The notes: generated from the letters alone by a model not told the origin. Positions 17,840-28,090 are shown, counted from the first letter of the stretch. The stretch is 64,000 bases of DNA from Bacteroidetes bacterium GWF2_33_38 (GCA_001769505.1 MEOF01000065.1:1-64000); one strand, 5' to 3'. A program made the numbers and translations.

Positions 17840-20800
17840 TTATGATGATTTTATTATTTTTTTCAGATAAATTAAATTATCAATATTAAACTCGATAAAA
17901 TATATTCCTTGTTTTAGTTCTGTTCCTGCTTTTTCGATTTCAATAACATGTTTCCCCATGTTTTGAGTTTGATTATTGACAAGTCTTTCAATTAATCTTC
18001 CGCTAACATCAAATAAATTAATTGTTACGTCTGCCGATTTTGTGAGATTATATTCAATGTTAATCTCTTGAGCAAAAGGATTTGGATATACATTTAACGA
18101 CACATTATCATTTTCGTAAATAGTTAAAGAACTACTTTCATCGATATAAATACCTGATAGCATAATTGTAGTATCAACAATAAAGTTCATCCCTGAAAAC
18201 AAAGTGTCAACACTAGATACGCTAATAGTGTGAGTTTCAAATTGAGGTAAGCCAGGAACATCAACCGATAAAGAATATATTCCATCAGGAACTTCGTCAA
18301 ATTCGTATTGTCCGCTTACATCGGTAAGAACTTCTGCCATAGGCTCATCGTCAGGTTCTTGTTCAAGTGTAATTTCTGCTCCCGGAACAGGTTCGCCTAA
18401 AATTGATTTGTTTAACGAAGCCCAAGTTATAATCCCTGAAATTGTACCAGTTCCTATTGCCGGAGGTGTGATTTCTAACATCGAAAGAGTTATTATTGCA
18501 GTTGTGTCGCAGCCAACATGAATTTGTTCGGCATTGAACCATTTGTATGCTGATTCGTAATAAGTTGATAGTAGATTTGGATATGTAACGTCGTCAATTA
18601 TTTGTGCTTTCAAATAATAAATACCTACTGGAATATTTAAAAGCTCAAAAGCTCCATTTTCTGTATTTATTGCCGATGTAACGAGTTCAAAATCAATTAT
18701 TGAGTTTGCCGAATGCTTATATAACTTAACTTCTGTTGCATTCGCATTTAATGCTCCATTTCCATCAGATAATACTCCCTGAATTATTGCTAATGCTTTG
18801 CTTTCAACAAGTACAGTATCTATAATTTGGCAATTATTTGCATCAAAAATGCTTACAAAGTATGTTCCCCCTGAAACATCTTCTAATAATTCTGTCGTTT
18901 GTCCATTCGACCATGTATAGCTATATGGAGATGTTCCGCCCATTGTAGTTACAATTGCCGAGCCTTCGCCTCCAATACAAGAAGCGATGCTTGATTCTAT
19001 TGTTGACTGTAAAATCTCAGGGTCCGAAATCGTAATTGTTAATTCGTCAATACAGCCATTTTCATCGGTAACAGTTGCTATATAATCTCCTGCTGCTAAT
19101 CCAGATACCGATGACGTTGTTGTCGAATTTGGCCATAAATATGAATATGGAGATATTCCTCCTGTTGCAGAAACCGATGCAGAACCATCAGCCACTCCAA
19201 AACAGCTGGTTAAAGAACTTGATGCTAAGGATAGAATTGGGAAACCATCATCACCAATAGTAATAGTTTGATTTTCAGTACAACCCATTGCATCAATCAC
19301 TGTTACAGAGTAATTTCCTGAAGCTAAGTTTGAAGCTGAAGCCGTTGTTTGTCCGTCTGTCCACAAATAAGTATATGGGCTTGTTCCTCCAGTTGCAGTT
19401 ACAATTGCAGAGCCATTTGATAATCCGCAAGAGGTATTTATGATTGAATTAGACAATATTATTGCAGTTGGTTCGCTAACATTTCCTGAGGTTGTTTTAG
19501 TACAATTGTTTGCATCGCTTACTATAACTGAATAACTGCCTGCTGATAAACTATTTATTGAATTTGTACTTGCTCCATTTGACCATTCGAATGAATATGG
19601 AGAAACGCCTCCAATTGCAGAAGCTGAAATTGAACCATTATTTCCTCCAAAACAAGATGCATTGCTAATTGTAAGTGGATTAATTACAAGATTGGAGGGT
19701 TGAGTTAAAGTCGTGTTAAAGGTATCTCTACATCCCATTGCATCAATAACTGTAATATTATAATCTCCTGCTGCTAATGAACTTTGATTTGTTCCAACAC
19801 CTCCATTTGACCAAAAATAATTTAACGATCCAGTTCCTCCAGTTCCAATTACAGAAATACTTCCTGTATTATTTCCATAGCAGAGTATGTCAAAAGAATT
19901 TATTAAAGACAAGGAGGGAGTTGGATAATTTGTAATTGAAAAAAATGTATCTACGGTACAATTATTTGCATCGCTTACTGTAACACCGTATACTCCTGCA
20001 TTCAATCCCGAGTTTGTTGCTGTTGTTTGACTATTTGTCCAATTGTAAACATACGGTAACGAGCCACCAAATACTGAAAGAGAAATTTCTCCTAACGAAT
20101 TATTACAAGTTTCATTTGTTACTGTTGAAACCAAATTAATCGTTGTTTGAATAGATGATAATGTTATTATTGTATCTTCGTTACAATTGTTTGCATCTGT
20201 AACAGTAAATCCATATGTTCCGGCAACTAAGCTATTAATATCATTTGTTGTTTCTCCATTACTCCACGCATATGAATATGGACTTGTGCCACCAAAAATT
20301 GAAGTAGAAATCGAGCCAAATGAGTTTGAACATATTTCATCAATTACAGTCGATAATACATTAATTTTTGAAGGCTGCAAAATTGTGTATGACAATATTT
20401 TTTGACAAGATTGAGAGTCTGTTAAAGTTAAGCCATAAGTTCCATGTGTTAGGGCAGAGATGTTTTGTGTTGTTGCTCCATTCGACCAAGAATATGTGTA
20501 TGGAGCAGTTCCTCCGACAGTTGAAATATAAATACTTCCATCAGTCATTCCAGAACAACTTACATTGGATAACGTTTCTGTAATAGAAATATCGTCGGGT
20601 TGATTGATGGTTAGAGAATAAGTTGTATCGCAGCCGGCGTAGTCAGATATGACGACCGAATAGTTTCCTGCTGGAACATTTTCGATATAATCATAAACAT
20701 CTGATGTTGACCAAAGATATGAATATCCCTCACCGGTACTTCCTTCTACTGACAAATATGCGCTTCCGTTGCTTTCTCCGAAACAAGTTGCATCGGAAAC

Positions 20801-22798
20801 ACTTTCATAAATAATAAATTCGCCATATTCGGAAATTTCACCCACATTTTCTCTTACACAACCATTGTAGTCGGTTGCTGTAACAGAATAGTATCCGGCA
20901 GATAAATTAAATGCAGTATCGCCTATTTGAGTTAATTCATCGTCCCAAATATAGGAGTATGGGGCATTTCCTCCAGTTGGTTCTACAAATAATTTTCCAT
21001 CATTAGCTCCGTAGCAAATTGTATTTTCGGAATAAACCGAAATGTAGAATTGTTCGGGTTCTCCGATAATTATTTCTTCTCCTTCGCCGCCGTTTATTCC
21101 ACATCCATTATTGTCGTTAATAGTTAAAAAATATGGCATTGCACTTAATCCGGTAAATAGTGTGTCAGAAGTTCTTGATGAATTTATGTTTTCTCTAACA
21201 TTTGGATAAAAATCAATATAATAAGGATGAATTCCTCCTGAAATAGATACATTTAATGTTTTATTTGATTCTCCATAACAACCAAGTCTGAGGTCTTTAA
21301 CATAAGACAATGAATCTGGTTGACCAACAATAATTGTATCATACACTTCGCAATATGTATCGCTATTTGTTATGGTTAGATAATAAGTTCCGGCTGAAAT
21401 ATTTCCATATATATCGGTATTTGCCCCATAACTATTTGTTGTGGTACCATATACATATGGACTAGATAATGTTGAGTCCAACAAATCATAATCAAGACTT
21501 GTCCAAAAGTTACCTGGTATTTGTGCTCCAGGAATCATTTCGCCATTTTCTTCTCCATAACAATATGGTTCAGAAACAATAATATCTAATGGAAATGCAG
21601 GAACATTTCGATTCATTGCAAATATATCGTTTCCTTTTGTTCCTGTTAGTGTATATGAACAGCCATAGTGAATGACTCCAGTTGCTTCTTCATCAACCCC
21701 AATTTCGCCTACAATATCAGTCCATAAAGTGTCTCCAGTATTTCCGTTAATTTCTGCAATTAGAATATCTTTGTCTCCATATCGGTATGTATAGCCAGAA
21801 ATAATATATTTAACATCGTACATATCTCCTCCTAAACTAATCGATAATATTTCGTCGTCGCCATCCCAGCCAAAAGTTTTAGTCCAAAGAGTGTCGCCAT
21901 ATCCGTCAATTTTTGCAATAAAAGCTTGTTTTCCTACTAATCCTAAAGCTGTTGTGTATCCTGCAACAATGTATTCGCCAGAGTATGGTATAGCACTAAT
22001 AACATTTGCTTCATCGTCGCCTTCACCGCCAATAAAAATTGAATCAGTAAACTGATATTGCATCAAATCGAAATATGTTATAAAAATATCTTTGTCGCCA
22101 CCAGTATTCGATGTAGTATATCCAACGATACAAAGTTTGTTATAATCTCCATCGAATGTTTTTGCAACATCATCACCTGAGCCACTCAATACATATGAAT
22201 CAGAGTATTCTAAATCAGACATATATACTTCTGAATATTTGAGTAAAAGTAAATCCTTGTTGTTAAATTCATTGGTTTGATAACCAACGGCGAACATATT
22301 GTAGCTATCTCCATCAACAGTTTTCATCTTAAAAATCTCATCGTCTCCAAAACCATTGTCGAAAATAATTCCCGGATAAGCTCCTCCGTTTTCGTCAACA
22401 TAATAAAAATTTCCATCTTTATCAGTTCCGTTGAACGAACTTCCCGCAACAATGCCTGAATAACCATTGAAATTATAGCCCATATTGTAAGCGTAAATTG
22501 AGTTTGCAAAATCGTTTTCGCTTGTTCCAAAAACAGAAGTCCAAACAGTATCACCAAATTCGTCAATATTTATCAAATACATATCGGAGCCTCCGTTTCC
22601 AAAACTTTCGGTATAGCCACAAATGATATTTTGACTCAAAAAAGATTGTTTTGCCATAGGGTTCGCAACTCCTGCATTAAGTATATTAGTTGCTCTTTCG
22701 ACAGAAGCTCCTCCATAGGTTTGTTGCCAAGTTTGAGAAATTGAAAAATAAGGCAACAAGGTTGCAATTAATAAAATAATAAAATAATTTGTTTTCAT
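17840..22798 (-). CDS. Giant SprB-repeat T9SS surface protein
   Basis: A 1652-residue secreted protein. Signal peptide (LIATLLPYFSISQ). Residues about 22-410 hold propeller-like repeats with the phrase GDTLWTKTFG or GDTVWTSVFG and IVAGYT/IISGYT. Residues about 411-1336 hold some twelve SprB repeats of 70-85 residues, each with a Cys near the start (SCFG, TCNN), GGTSPYSYxWSNG in the middle, and AGxYxVTVTDxNGC. Then come carboxypeptidase-regulatory-like folds (about 1337-1555; YEFDEVPDGIYSLSV) and a T9SS type A domain from about 1569 (VYPNPFAQEINIEY to KKIIKSS). SprB is the gliding adhesin in Flavobacterium; proteins with these repeats are adhesive filaments exported by T9SS. It is monocistronic with its own terminator. 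Confidence 0.93.
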   Translation of the reverse strand: MKTNYFIILLIATLLPYFSISQTWQQTYGGASVERATNILNAGVANPMAKQSFLSQNIICGYTESFGNGGSDMYLINIDEFGDTVWTSVFGTSENDFANSIYAYNMGYNFNGYSGIVAGSSFNGTDKDGNFYYVDENGGAYPGIIFDNGFGDDEIFKMKTVDGDSYNMFAVGYQTNEFNNKDLLLLKYSEVYMSDLEYSDSYVLSGSGDDVAKTFDGDYNKLCIVGYTTSNTGGDKDIFITYFDLMQYQFTDSIFIGGEGDDEANVISAIPYSGEYIVAGYTTALGLVGKQAFIAKIDGYGDTLWTKTFGWDGDDEILSISLGGDMYDVKYIISGYTYRYGDKDILIAEINGNTGDTLWTDIVGEIGVDEEATGVIHYGCSYTLTGTKGNDIFAMNRNVPAFPLDIIVSEPYCYGEENGEMIPGAQIPGNFWTSLDYDLLDSTLSSPYVYGTTTNSYGANTDIYGNISAGTYYLTITNSDTYCEVYDTIIVGQPDSLSYVKDLRLGCYGESNKTLNVSISGGIHPYYIDFYPNVRENINSSRTSDTLFTGLSAMPYFLTINDNNGCGINGGEGEEIIIGEPEQFYISVYSENTICYGANDGKLFVEPTGGNAPYSYIWDDELTQIGDTAFNLSAGYYSVTATDYNGCVRENVGEISEYGEFIIYESVSDATCFGESNGSAYLSVEGSTGEGYSYLWSTSDVYDYIENVPAGNYSVVISDYAGCDTTYSLTINQPDDISITETLSNVSCSGMTDGSIYISTVGGTAPYTYSWSNGATTQNISALTHGTYGLTLTDSQSCQKILSYTILQPSKINVLSTVIDEICSNSFGSISTSIFGGTSPYSYAWSNGETTNDINSLVAGTYGFTVTDANNCNEDTIITLSSIQTTINLVSTVTNETCNNSLGEISLSVFGGSLPYVYNWTNSQTTATNSGLNAGVYGVTVSDANNCTVDTFFSITNYPTPSLSLINSFDILCYGNNTGSISVIGTGGTGSLNYFWSNGGVGTNQSSLAAGDYNITVIDAMGCRDTFNTTLTQPSNLVINPLTISNASCFGGNNGSISASAIGGVSPYSFEWSNGASTNSINSLSAGSYSVIVSDANNCTKTTSGNVSEPTAIILSNSIINTSCGLSNGSAIVTATGGTSPYTYLWTDGQTTASASNLASGNYSVTVIDAMGCTENQTITIGDDGFPILSLASSSLTSCFGVADGSASVSATGGISPYSYLWPNSTTTSSVSGLAAGDYIATVTDENGCIDELTITISDPEILQSTIESSIASCIGGEGSAIVTTMGGTSPYSYTWSNGQTTELLEDVSGGTYFVSIFDANNCQIIDTVLVESKALAIIQGVLSDGNGALNANATEVKLYKHSANSIIDFELVTSAINTENGAFELLNIPVGIYYLKAQIIDDVTYPNLLSTYYESAYKWFNAEQIHVGCDTTAIITLSMLEITPPAIGTGTISGIITWASLNKSILGEPVPGAEITLEQEPDDEPMAEVLTDVSGQYEFDEVPDGIYSLSVDVPGLPQFETHTISVSSVDTLFSGMNFIVDTTIMLSGIYIDESSSLTIYENDNVSLNVYPNPFAQEINIEYNLTKSADVTINLFDVSGRLIERLVNNQTQNMGKHVIEIEKAGTELKQGIYFIEFNIDNLIYLKKIIKSS

Positions 22799-22979
22799 TT
22801 TAAGGTATTTTGATTCTCAATAATTTATATTCTTTCTTCAAGACTTATTTAAATAGAAAAGGTTGTCTATTTATTAAAAACAAACTTACACATTTTTTTT
22901 ATCATTATCGATTTTATAACCAATAAGTTAATATGTTTTAAAGCGAAAAATAAATTTAATTTTAGGAAAGCTTTTTCTC

Positions 22980-24335
22980 TTATTTAAAGAGCAGTTGTAG
23001 GATTTCTGTTATCTTGCTTACAAAGACAACATTGATATTAACTTTTTTTAAGTTCAGGCTTTTTTTATTTTGAGAGGATACAAAAATTCTGGTAAATCCA
23101 AGTTTTTCGGCTTCAATTATTCGTTGTTCAATTTTATTTACGGGTCGAATTTCTCCAGTTAATCCAACTTCGCCTGCAACACAAGTTTGCCTATCTATGG
23201 GGAGGTTAAGGGTTGAAGAAACAATAGAACAAACTACAGCTAGATCAATGGCGGGGTCGTTTATTTTTATGCCACCAACAACATTCAAAAATACATCTTT
23301 GATGGATAATTTTAGCCCACCTATTTTTTCCAATACTGCTAACAACATCGATAATCGTCGCAAGTCGTAACCTGTAGCTGAGCGTTGGGGATTTCCATAA
23401 GCTGAATGGCTTACGAGTGCCTGAATTTCGATTAACAATGGACGCAAGCCCTCAATGGTTGCTGCAACTGCTGTTCCGCTCACGGAGCTGTTGTTATCAG
23501 AAAGCATCAATTCCGAAGGATTTGAAACTTCTCGTAAACCATTATTTTGCATTTCGAAAATTCCAAGTTCTGAGGTTGAGCCAAACCTATTTTTAAGGGT
23601 TCGAAGAATTCTATAGTTATAATTATTGTCTCCTTCAAACTGAAGTACTGTATCAACCATGTGTTCCATCACTTTCGGCCCGGCAAGATTTCCGTCTTTA
23701 TTGATGTGTCCAACAATGAATATTGACGTATTAGATTCTTTTGCAAGTTTCATTATTTGAGATGTGCATTCTCTGACTTGCGAAACGCTTCCAGGAGAAG
23801 ATTCAATCATCTCGGTTTGAACCGTTTGGATAGAATCGATGATAACAATTTCCGGTTTTATTTCTTTAATATGTTGAATTATTGATTCGAGCGAAGTTTC
23901 GTTTAAAACCAAGGTGTTTTTGTTTTGTTTGGTAGAGATTCGTTCGGCTCTTAATTTAATCTGTTGCAAACTTTCTTCTCCCGAAATGTATAAAATATTA
24001 TTTTCGAGCAAAAGAGATATTTGAAGCATCAGTGTTGACTTCCCAATTCCGGGTTCGCCGCCAACTAAAACGATTGAGCCTTGAACCAAGCCTCCTCCGA
24101 GCACTCTATTTAGCTCATCATTTTTTAAATCAATCCGCATAGCTTCACTCGCCGATATTTCAGAAAACAAAACCGGTTTTGCAACGCTAACTCTTAATTG
24201 TGTCGATTTGGGTTGGGTTGATACTATTTCTTCAACAAATGTATTCCATTCGTTGCATGCAGTACAACGACCAACCCACTTAGGTGACTGGGTTCCGCAA
24301 TTTTGACAAATGTAAATAGTTTTGGATTTTGCCAC
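22980..24335 (-). CDS. radA: DNA repair protein RadA
   Basis: A 451-residue RecA-like recombination helicase that acts on branched DNA. An N-terminal zinc finger has CQNCGTQSPKWVGRCTAC. Walker A is GGEPGIGKST, and the RadA-specific KNRFGS motif is at about residue 250. A C-terminal Lon-protease-like domain follows (DLAVVCSIVSSTLNLP; GEVGLTGEIRPV) without the catalytic Ser, as usual. It is the last gene of the panC operon and starts 5 bases after the preceding lipoprotein gene. Confidence 0.97.
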   Translation of the reverse strand: MAKSKTIYICQNCGTQSPKWVGRCTACNEWNTFVEEIVSTQPKSTQLRVSVAKPVLFSEISASEAMRIDLKNDELNRVLGGGLVQGSIVLVGGEPGIGKSTLMLQISLLLENNILYISGEESLQQIKLRAERISTKQNKNTLVLNETSLESIIQHIKEIKPEIVIIDSIQTVQTEMIESSPGSVSQVRECTSQIMKLAKESNTSIFIVGHINKDGNLAGPKVMEHMVDTVLQFEGDNNYNYRILRTLKNRFGSTSELGIFEMQNNGLREVSNPSELMLSDNNSSVSGTAVAATIEGLRPLLIEIQALVSHSAYGNPQRSATGYDLRRLSMLLAVLEKIGGLKLSIKDVFLNVVGGIKINDPAIDLAVVCSIVSSTLNLPIDRQTCVAGEVGLTGEIRPVNKIEQRIIEAEKLGFTRIFVSSQNKKSLNLKKVNINVVFVSKITEILQLLFK

Positions 24336-24340
24336 TTCGA

Positions 24341-24754
24341 TTATTCGATTCTAGTAAACTCTAATCTTCTGAAAGCATAGTTTCCATGAGTATCGAAAAC
24401 TTGTTGTATGGCTAAAATTTCATCGTTTAGTTCAATAATTCGATATTTCCCATTATACGTCAAAGACGTTTTATTAAATAATTCATAGATATTGATGTAA
24501 AAAACATCAAATCCATTTTTTTCAACAAAATAGTATCCTTTTTCTTCTGTAATAGAGCCATCATCACCAGTATTTGTTTCAATAATGGCAGAGCCGTCGG
24601 TTATTGTCCAAATTTTTTTAATCTCGGGATTTTCATTTTTCTCAAGCCATGCCAATTCCCATTTTCCAACTAATTTGTTTTCAGTCTTTTTTCTACACGA
24701 AGCAAAAGAAATTACGAAAGCAAGGAATAAAATATATAAAATGTATTTTTTCAT
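24341..24754 (-). CDS. Small lipocalin-like lipoprotein (copy B)
   Basis: A 137-residue lipoprotein with lipobox FASC (Cys20). The mature part is KLVGKWELAWLEKNENPEIKKIWTITDG, followed by alternating strands ending FRRLEFTRIE. The GxW near the start and length of about 115 residues resemble the lipocalin-like domains of Bacteroidota. It is clearly similar to the upstream gene (24763-25161): both read as lipobox, G(K/T)WE, (I/F)WT(I/F)T, GKYRI, and a final R(R/E)(L/F)(E/I). The pair probably arose by duplication. No function is known. Confidence 0.75.
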   Translation of the reverse strand: MKKYILYILFLAFVISFASCRKKTENKLVGKWELAWLEKNENPEIKKIWTITDGSAIIETNTGDDGSITEEKGYYFVEKNGFDVFYINIYELFNKTSLTYNGKYRIIELNDEILAIQQVFDTHGNYAFRRLEFTRIE

Positions 24755-24762
24755 AAAATGAC

Positions 24763-25161
24763 TTATTCAGATGATTTAATGAATTCTCGAAGAACATACT
24801 CGCTATTTCCTTCCCCATCTAAAATTCTTAGAATCTTCAATTGTTTATTGGTAACTTTTTTAATTCGATACTTTCCATTGGTATATTTATCAATATCAAA
24901 AACTTCAACATATCCCGATAAGCCTTCGGCTTTTATGTGAAAAGTGCCGGTATCGTGAGTTGTTGTTATACTTGAATTATATATTCTTTTAACAATTAAC
25001 TCATCATTCTCGGTAAATGTCCAAAATTCATCAACCGATGCATCGTAAGTCAGAGGAATGTATTCCCAAGTTCCTTCTATTCTACTTTCTCTGATTTTGG
25101 TACAAGAGAAAACAAACATCAGCACGAAAAAAACTAAAATATATAGTGATTTATGTTTCAT
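24763..25161 (-). CDS. Small lipocalin-like lipoprotein (copy A)
   Basis: A 132-residue lipoprotein with lipobox FSC (Cys20), then RIEGTWEYIPLTYDASVDEFWTFTENDEL. Shared landmarks with the next gene downstream are GTWE, FWTFT, YTNGKYRIKKV and a final VLREF. The two are separated by 8 bases. Their insertion between the heptose adenylyltransferase gene and radA looks specific to this lineage; I do not know them from the usual pan neighbourhood. Confidence 0.75.
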   Translation of the reverse strand: MKHKSLYILVFFVLMFVFSCTKIRESRIEGTWEYIPLTYDASVDEFWTFTENDELIVKRIYNSSITTTHDTGTFHIKAEGLSGYVEVFDIDKYTNGKYRIKKVTNKQLKILRILDGEGNSEYVLREFIKSSE

Positions 25162-25216
25162 AATTCATTCAAAAATAGTTAAGATGAATTTAAAAAGCAA
25201 ATGTGAAAAACAAATT

Positions 25217-25705
25217 CTACAAAGAATCAATAATTTTTGAGGAAGAAAATCCATCAACAAAAGGAATTGTAATTACTTTTCCCCCATTGTTTGTCACAAA
25301 TTCAGCTCCAACAATGTTTTTTAGTTCATAATCTCCACCTTTTACCAAAACTGACGGAGAGACCTTCTGAATTAAATTAATAGGAGTTTCTTCGTTAAAA
25401 ATTACGACTAAACTTACAAATTGTAGGGAGGCTAAAATTAAAGTTCTTGAGTGTTGATCTTGAATAGGTCTTGTTTCTCCTTTTAATTTTTTTACCGATA
25501 AATCGGAGTTTACACCAATCACTAAAATATCACCCAAATCGGCGGCTTGTGCTAGATATTCAATGTGTCCACGATGTATTATGTCGAAACATCCGTTTGT
25601 AAAAACAATCTTTTTACCTTCTGATTTCCAATGAGCGATTTGTTGCAAAAAATCATTTTCTTGATTCGAAATTTTCTTTGTAATCAAGCTCATTTGACTT
25701 TGCAT
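25217..25705 (-). CDS. rfaE2: Heptose-1-phosphate adenylyltransferase (RfaE domain II type)
   Basis: A 162-residue nucleotidyltransferase that in this family makes ADP-heptose from heptose 1-phosphate for LPS core. The HxGH motif is in FTNGCFDIIHRGHIEYL, followed by GVNSDLSVKKLKG and VLVKGGDY. It has only the nucleotidyltransferase half, not the kinase half of HldE. No kinase gene is in the window. The start shown is the first ATG; one five codons later (MSLITKK) is also possible. It lies 6 bases after panD. Confidence 0.88.
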   Translation of the reverse strand: MQSQMSLITKKISNQENDFLQQIAHWKSEGKKIVFTNGCFDIIHRGHIEYLAQAADLGDILVIGVNSDLSVKKLKGETRPIQDQHSRTLILASLQFVSLVVIFNEETPINLIQKVSPSVLVKGGDYELKNIVGAEFVTNNGGKVITIPFVDGFSSSKIIDSL

Positions 25706-25711
25706 AGAGAT

Positions 25712-26065
25712 TTATTTTACAAGTTTATTGGTTGAAGTATCGGGAAAAATAAGCGTTGGTTTGAATGTTTTTGCTTTTTCAAAATCCATTGTTGCATACG
25801 ACATAATAATAACTACATCGCCAACTACCACTTTTCTAGCTGCTGGTCCGTTAAGGCAAATATTGCCCGAACCACGTTCGCCTTTTATAACATAGGTCTC
25901 AAGACGCTCGCCATTATTTAGGTTCACAACTTGAACTTTTTCGTTTTCAATAATATTTGCAGCCACCATCAAGTCTTCATCAATAGTGATGCTTCCTACA
26001 TAATGAAGGTCAGCTTGTGTGATTGTAACCTTATGTATTTTTGACTTTAAAACTTCAATATTCAT
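25712..26065 (-). CDS. panD: Aspartate 1-decarboxylase
   Basis: A 117-residue pyruvoyl enzyme that makes beta-alanine for pantothenate. The self-cleavage site is Gly24-Ser25 in HYVGSITID, so Ser25 becomes the pyruvoyl group. Also present are [18 protein letters not shown] and [19 protein letters not shown]. The length matches the family. It follows panC by 9 bases. Confidence 0.97.
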   Translation of the reverse strand: MNIEVLKSKIHKVTITQADLHYVGSITIDEDLMVAANIIENEKVQVVNLNNGERLETYVIKGERGSGNICLNGPAARKVVVGDVVIIMSYATMDFEKAKTFKPTLIFPDTSTNKLVK

Positions 26066-26074
26066 GATGCAAAT

Positions 26075-26920
26075 TTAATAAATATATCTAATATTATCTA
26101 TTAATCTTACTTCGCCAACAAAAACGGCTATGCAAGCCCTGATATTTTGCGAATGAATGATTTCTGAAATATCTTCAAATGTATCTTCGTTTATAATGTT
26201 AAGATATTCAACTTTCATTTTATTAAAACTATTTAGATGGTTTGTTGCCCAATTTATAGTTTCTGTAACAGAATGATTTTTGAGATATTCTTTAGATAGA
26301 AACAATATGCGTGAAATATTTGCCACTTGAATTCTTTCGTCGGGCTGTAAGCGAACATTTCTCGAACTCATTGCTAATCCGTCGGATTCACGAATTGTTG
26401 GGCATGCCTTAATAATGATGTGATAATTATAATCTTTCACTAGTTTTTTTATCACGGCGAGTTGTTGAAAATCTTTTTCGCCAAAAAAAGCAAGGTCGGG
26501 TGTTACAATATCGAACAAAATGCTTACAATTTGTGCAACTCCTTTAAAATGCCCGGGACGAAATTGTCCTTCCATTACGGTTTCTAACAATCCAAAATCG
26601 AAATTATTTGTAGTCGTGTTATTGTAAATTTCTTTTTCGCTGGGACAAAAAAGAATATCAACGCCTGCCTTGTCGAGCATAATTGTGTCGGAGTCAATCG
26701 TGCGGGGATATTTTTTGTAATCGTCGCTGTTGTTAAACTGAGTAGGATTTACAAAAATGCTTACAATCGTTATGTCTGAATGTTTTTTCGATTCTTCGAT
26801 TAAAGAAATATGCCCTTTGTGAAGAGCTCCCATGGTTGGAACAAAACCAAGCTTTAGCTTTTTCGCTTTCAAAAAACTCAATTCTGTTTGAAGTTCAGCT
26901 GTTGTTGAAAATATCTTCAT
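26075..26920 (-). CDS. panC: Pantothenate synthetase
   Basis: A 281-residue enzyme joining pantoate and beta-alanine with ATP. It has the HxGH signature GFVPTMGALHKGH, the IFVNPTQFNNSDDYKKYPR segment, FFGEKDFQQLAVI, and KMSKS-like SSRNVRL. It is the first gene of a six-gene unit: panC, panD, rfaE2, two lipoprotein genes, radA. Confidence 0.97.
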   Translation of the reverse strand: MKIFSTTAELQTELSFLKAKKLKLGFVPTMGALHKGHISLIEESKKHSDITIVSIFVNPTQFNNSDDYKKYPRTIDSDTIMLDKAGVDILFCPSEKEIYNNTTTNNFDFGLLETVMEGQFRPGHFKGVAQIVSILFDIVTPDLAFFGEKDFQQLAVIKKLVKDYNYHIIIKACPTIRESDGLAMSSRNVRLQPDERIQVANISRILFLSKEYLKNHSVTETINWATNHLNSFNKMKVEYLNIINEDTFEDISEIIHSQNIRACIAVFVGEVRLIDNIRYIY

Positions 26921-27108
26921 TTCTAATAATTTCGAGGCACAAAAGTATAAAATTATGGAATCGGAATGCGATAAACAGCAAAATAATTTACAATTGTTTC
27001 ATCGAAAATCAGCCCTCTCGCTTCTGCTTATCTCCAATTGTAACAAAAAAATGTTTGTTTTGAATCTTAATTTTTTGTAATTTGTAAAATTATATTTAAA
27101 CACAAAAA

Positions 27109-27885
27109 TTGAAAAAACTAATTTTCTCCTCAGTTATCATAGCAATGCTTGCTATGAGTGCTAATGCTCAAATTATTTATACCGATGTTGACCCCGACAC
27201 TACTATTATTTGCCCTGCTCAAGTACCTTGTACGGGTTGCGATAGCTCGCAAATTTTTTATTTAGGCTTAAATCATGACAATATACTTGACTTTAGGCTA
27301 GTTGCACAGATTTATCAATTTGAAGAAGGCAATTGGTATGATGCTTACGATTTAAGGATTGAGATAATGGCACCCTTAAGCCCTAACCGTACGGGTTGGA
27401 GTAAAATGAATTATGGTGATGAAATAGGACCAGATTATTTTTGGCAAACAGGCTCCACATTTAACTCATGGATTAATAACGATGAATATTATATGGGTTT
27501 AAGATTATTTAAAGACAATCAATATTACTATGGTTGGGTGCTTGTTAAATTAGTTGTTACATATAATCGGGGATTAACAATTAAAGAATATGCGTATAAT
27601 ACGATTCCTCAGTTGCCCATTAAAGCAGGAGAAGGAACAGTAGGAATAGACAATATTGAAATAACCGACAACAATATTTACATTACAAATAAAACACTAA
27701 ATATAGTAAATCTATCGCCCGATTGCATAATTGATTTGTATAACATGAGTGGTCAAAAAATGAATACATATAACATTACGGGCAATCACAATTCTTTCGA
27801 TTTATCGGCTTACAGCGAGGGTGTTTATGTGCTTAAGGTGCAATGCAACAAATCAGTATATTCAAAAACTATAATTGTCAACTAG
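27109..27885 (+). CDS. T9SS-exported protein, TTG start
   Basis: A 258-residue secreted protein. The signal peptide KKLIFSSVIIAMLAMSANAQ is complete only if translation starts at the TTG at 27109, since a stop lies four codons upstream and no ATG precedes the hydrophobic part. The middle has IICPAQVPCTGC and LGLNHDNILDFRL, resembling secreted proteins of unknown function that have a D-H-N-I-LDF segment. The end is a T9SS type A domain (DLYNMSGQKMNTYNI, SEGVYVLKVQCNKS). It sits between panC and the glycogen-synthase-like gene, which are often close neighbours, so it may be inserted. Confidence 0.82.
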   Translation: MKKLIFSSVIIAMLAMSANAQIIYTDVDPDTTIICPAQVPCTGCDSSQIFYLGLNHDNILDFRLVAQIYQFEEGNWYDAYDLRIEIMAPLSPNRTGWSKMNYGDEIGPDYFWQTGSTFNSWINNDEYYMGLRLFKDNQYYYGWVLVKLVVTYNRGLTIKEYAYNTIPQLPIKAGEGTVGIDNIEITDNNIYITNKTLNIVNLSPDCIIDLYNMSGQKMNTYNITGNHNSFDLSAYSEGVYVLKVQCNKSVYSKTIIVN

Positions 27886-28057
27886 CGTGTTTATTTCTAT
27901 TTCATGCGTTTTCAACGGATATAATTTAAAAAACATAGTGGGGTTAAGAGCTATCTGTATAGTAAGAAAACGGCTGGCGGAGGCAAAATAATTAACAATT
28001 TATTTCGTTAAAATAACTAGATTTTTAGCACATTGGTAAAAGAAGTCGAAAACATAT

Positions 28058-28090
28058 TTTGAAATATACCGATTTTTTTATTTATTTTTG
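28058..28090 (+). promoter_or_regulatory. Promoter of the glgA-like/DUF4270/glmS unit
   Basis: TTTG at 28058-28061 and TATTTTTG at 28083-28090 are 21 bases apart, matching both Bacteroidota promoter boxes. The first ATG follows at 28120. Confidence 0.55.
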
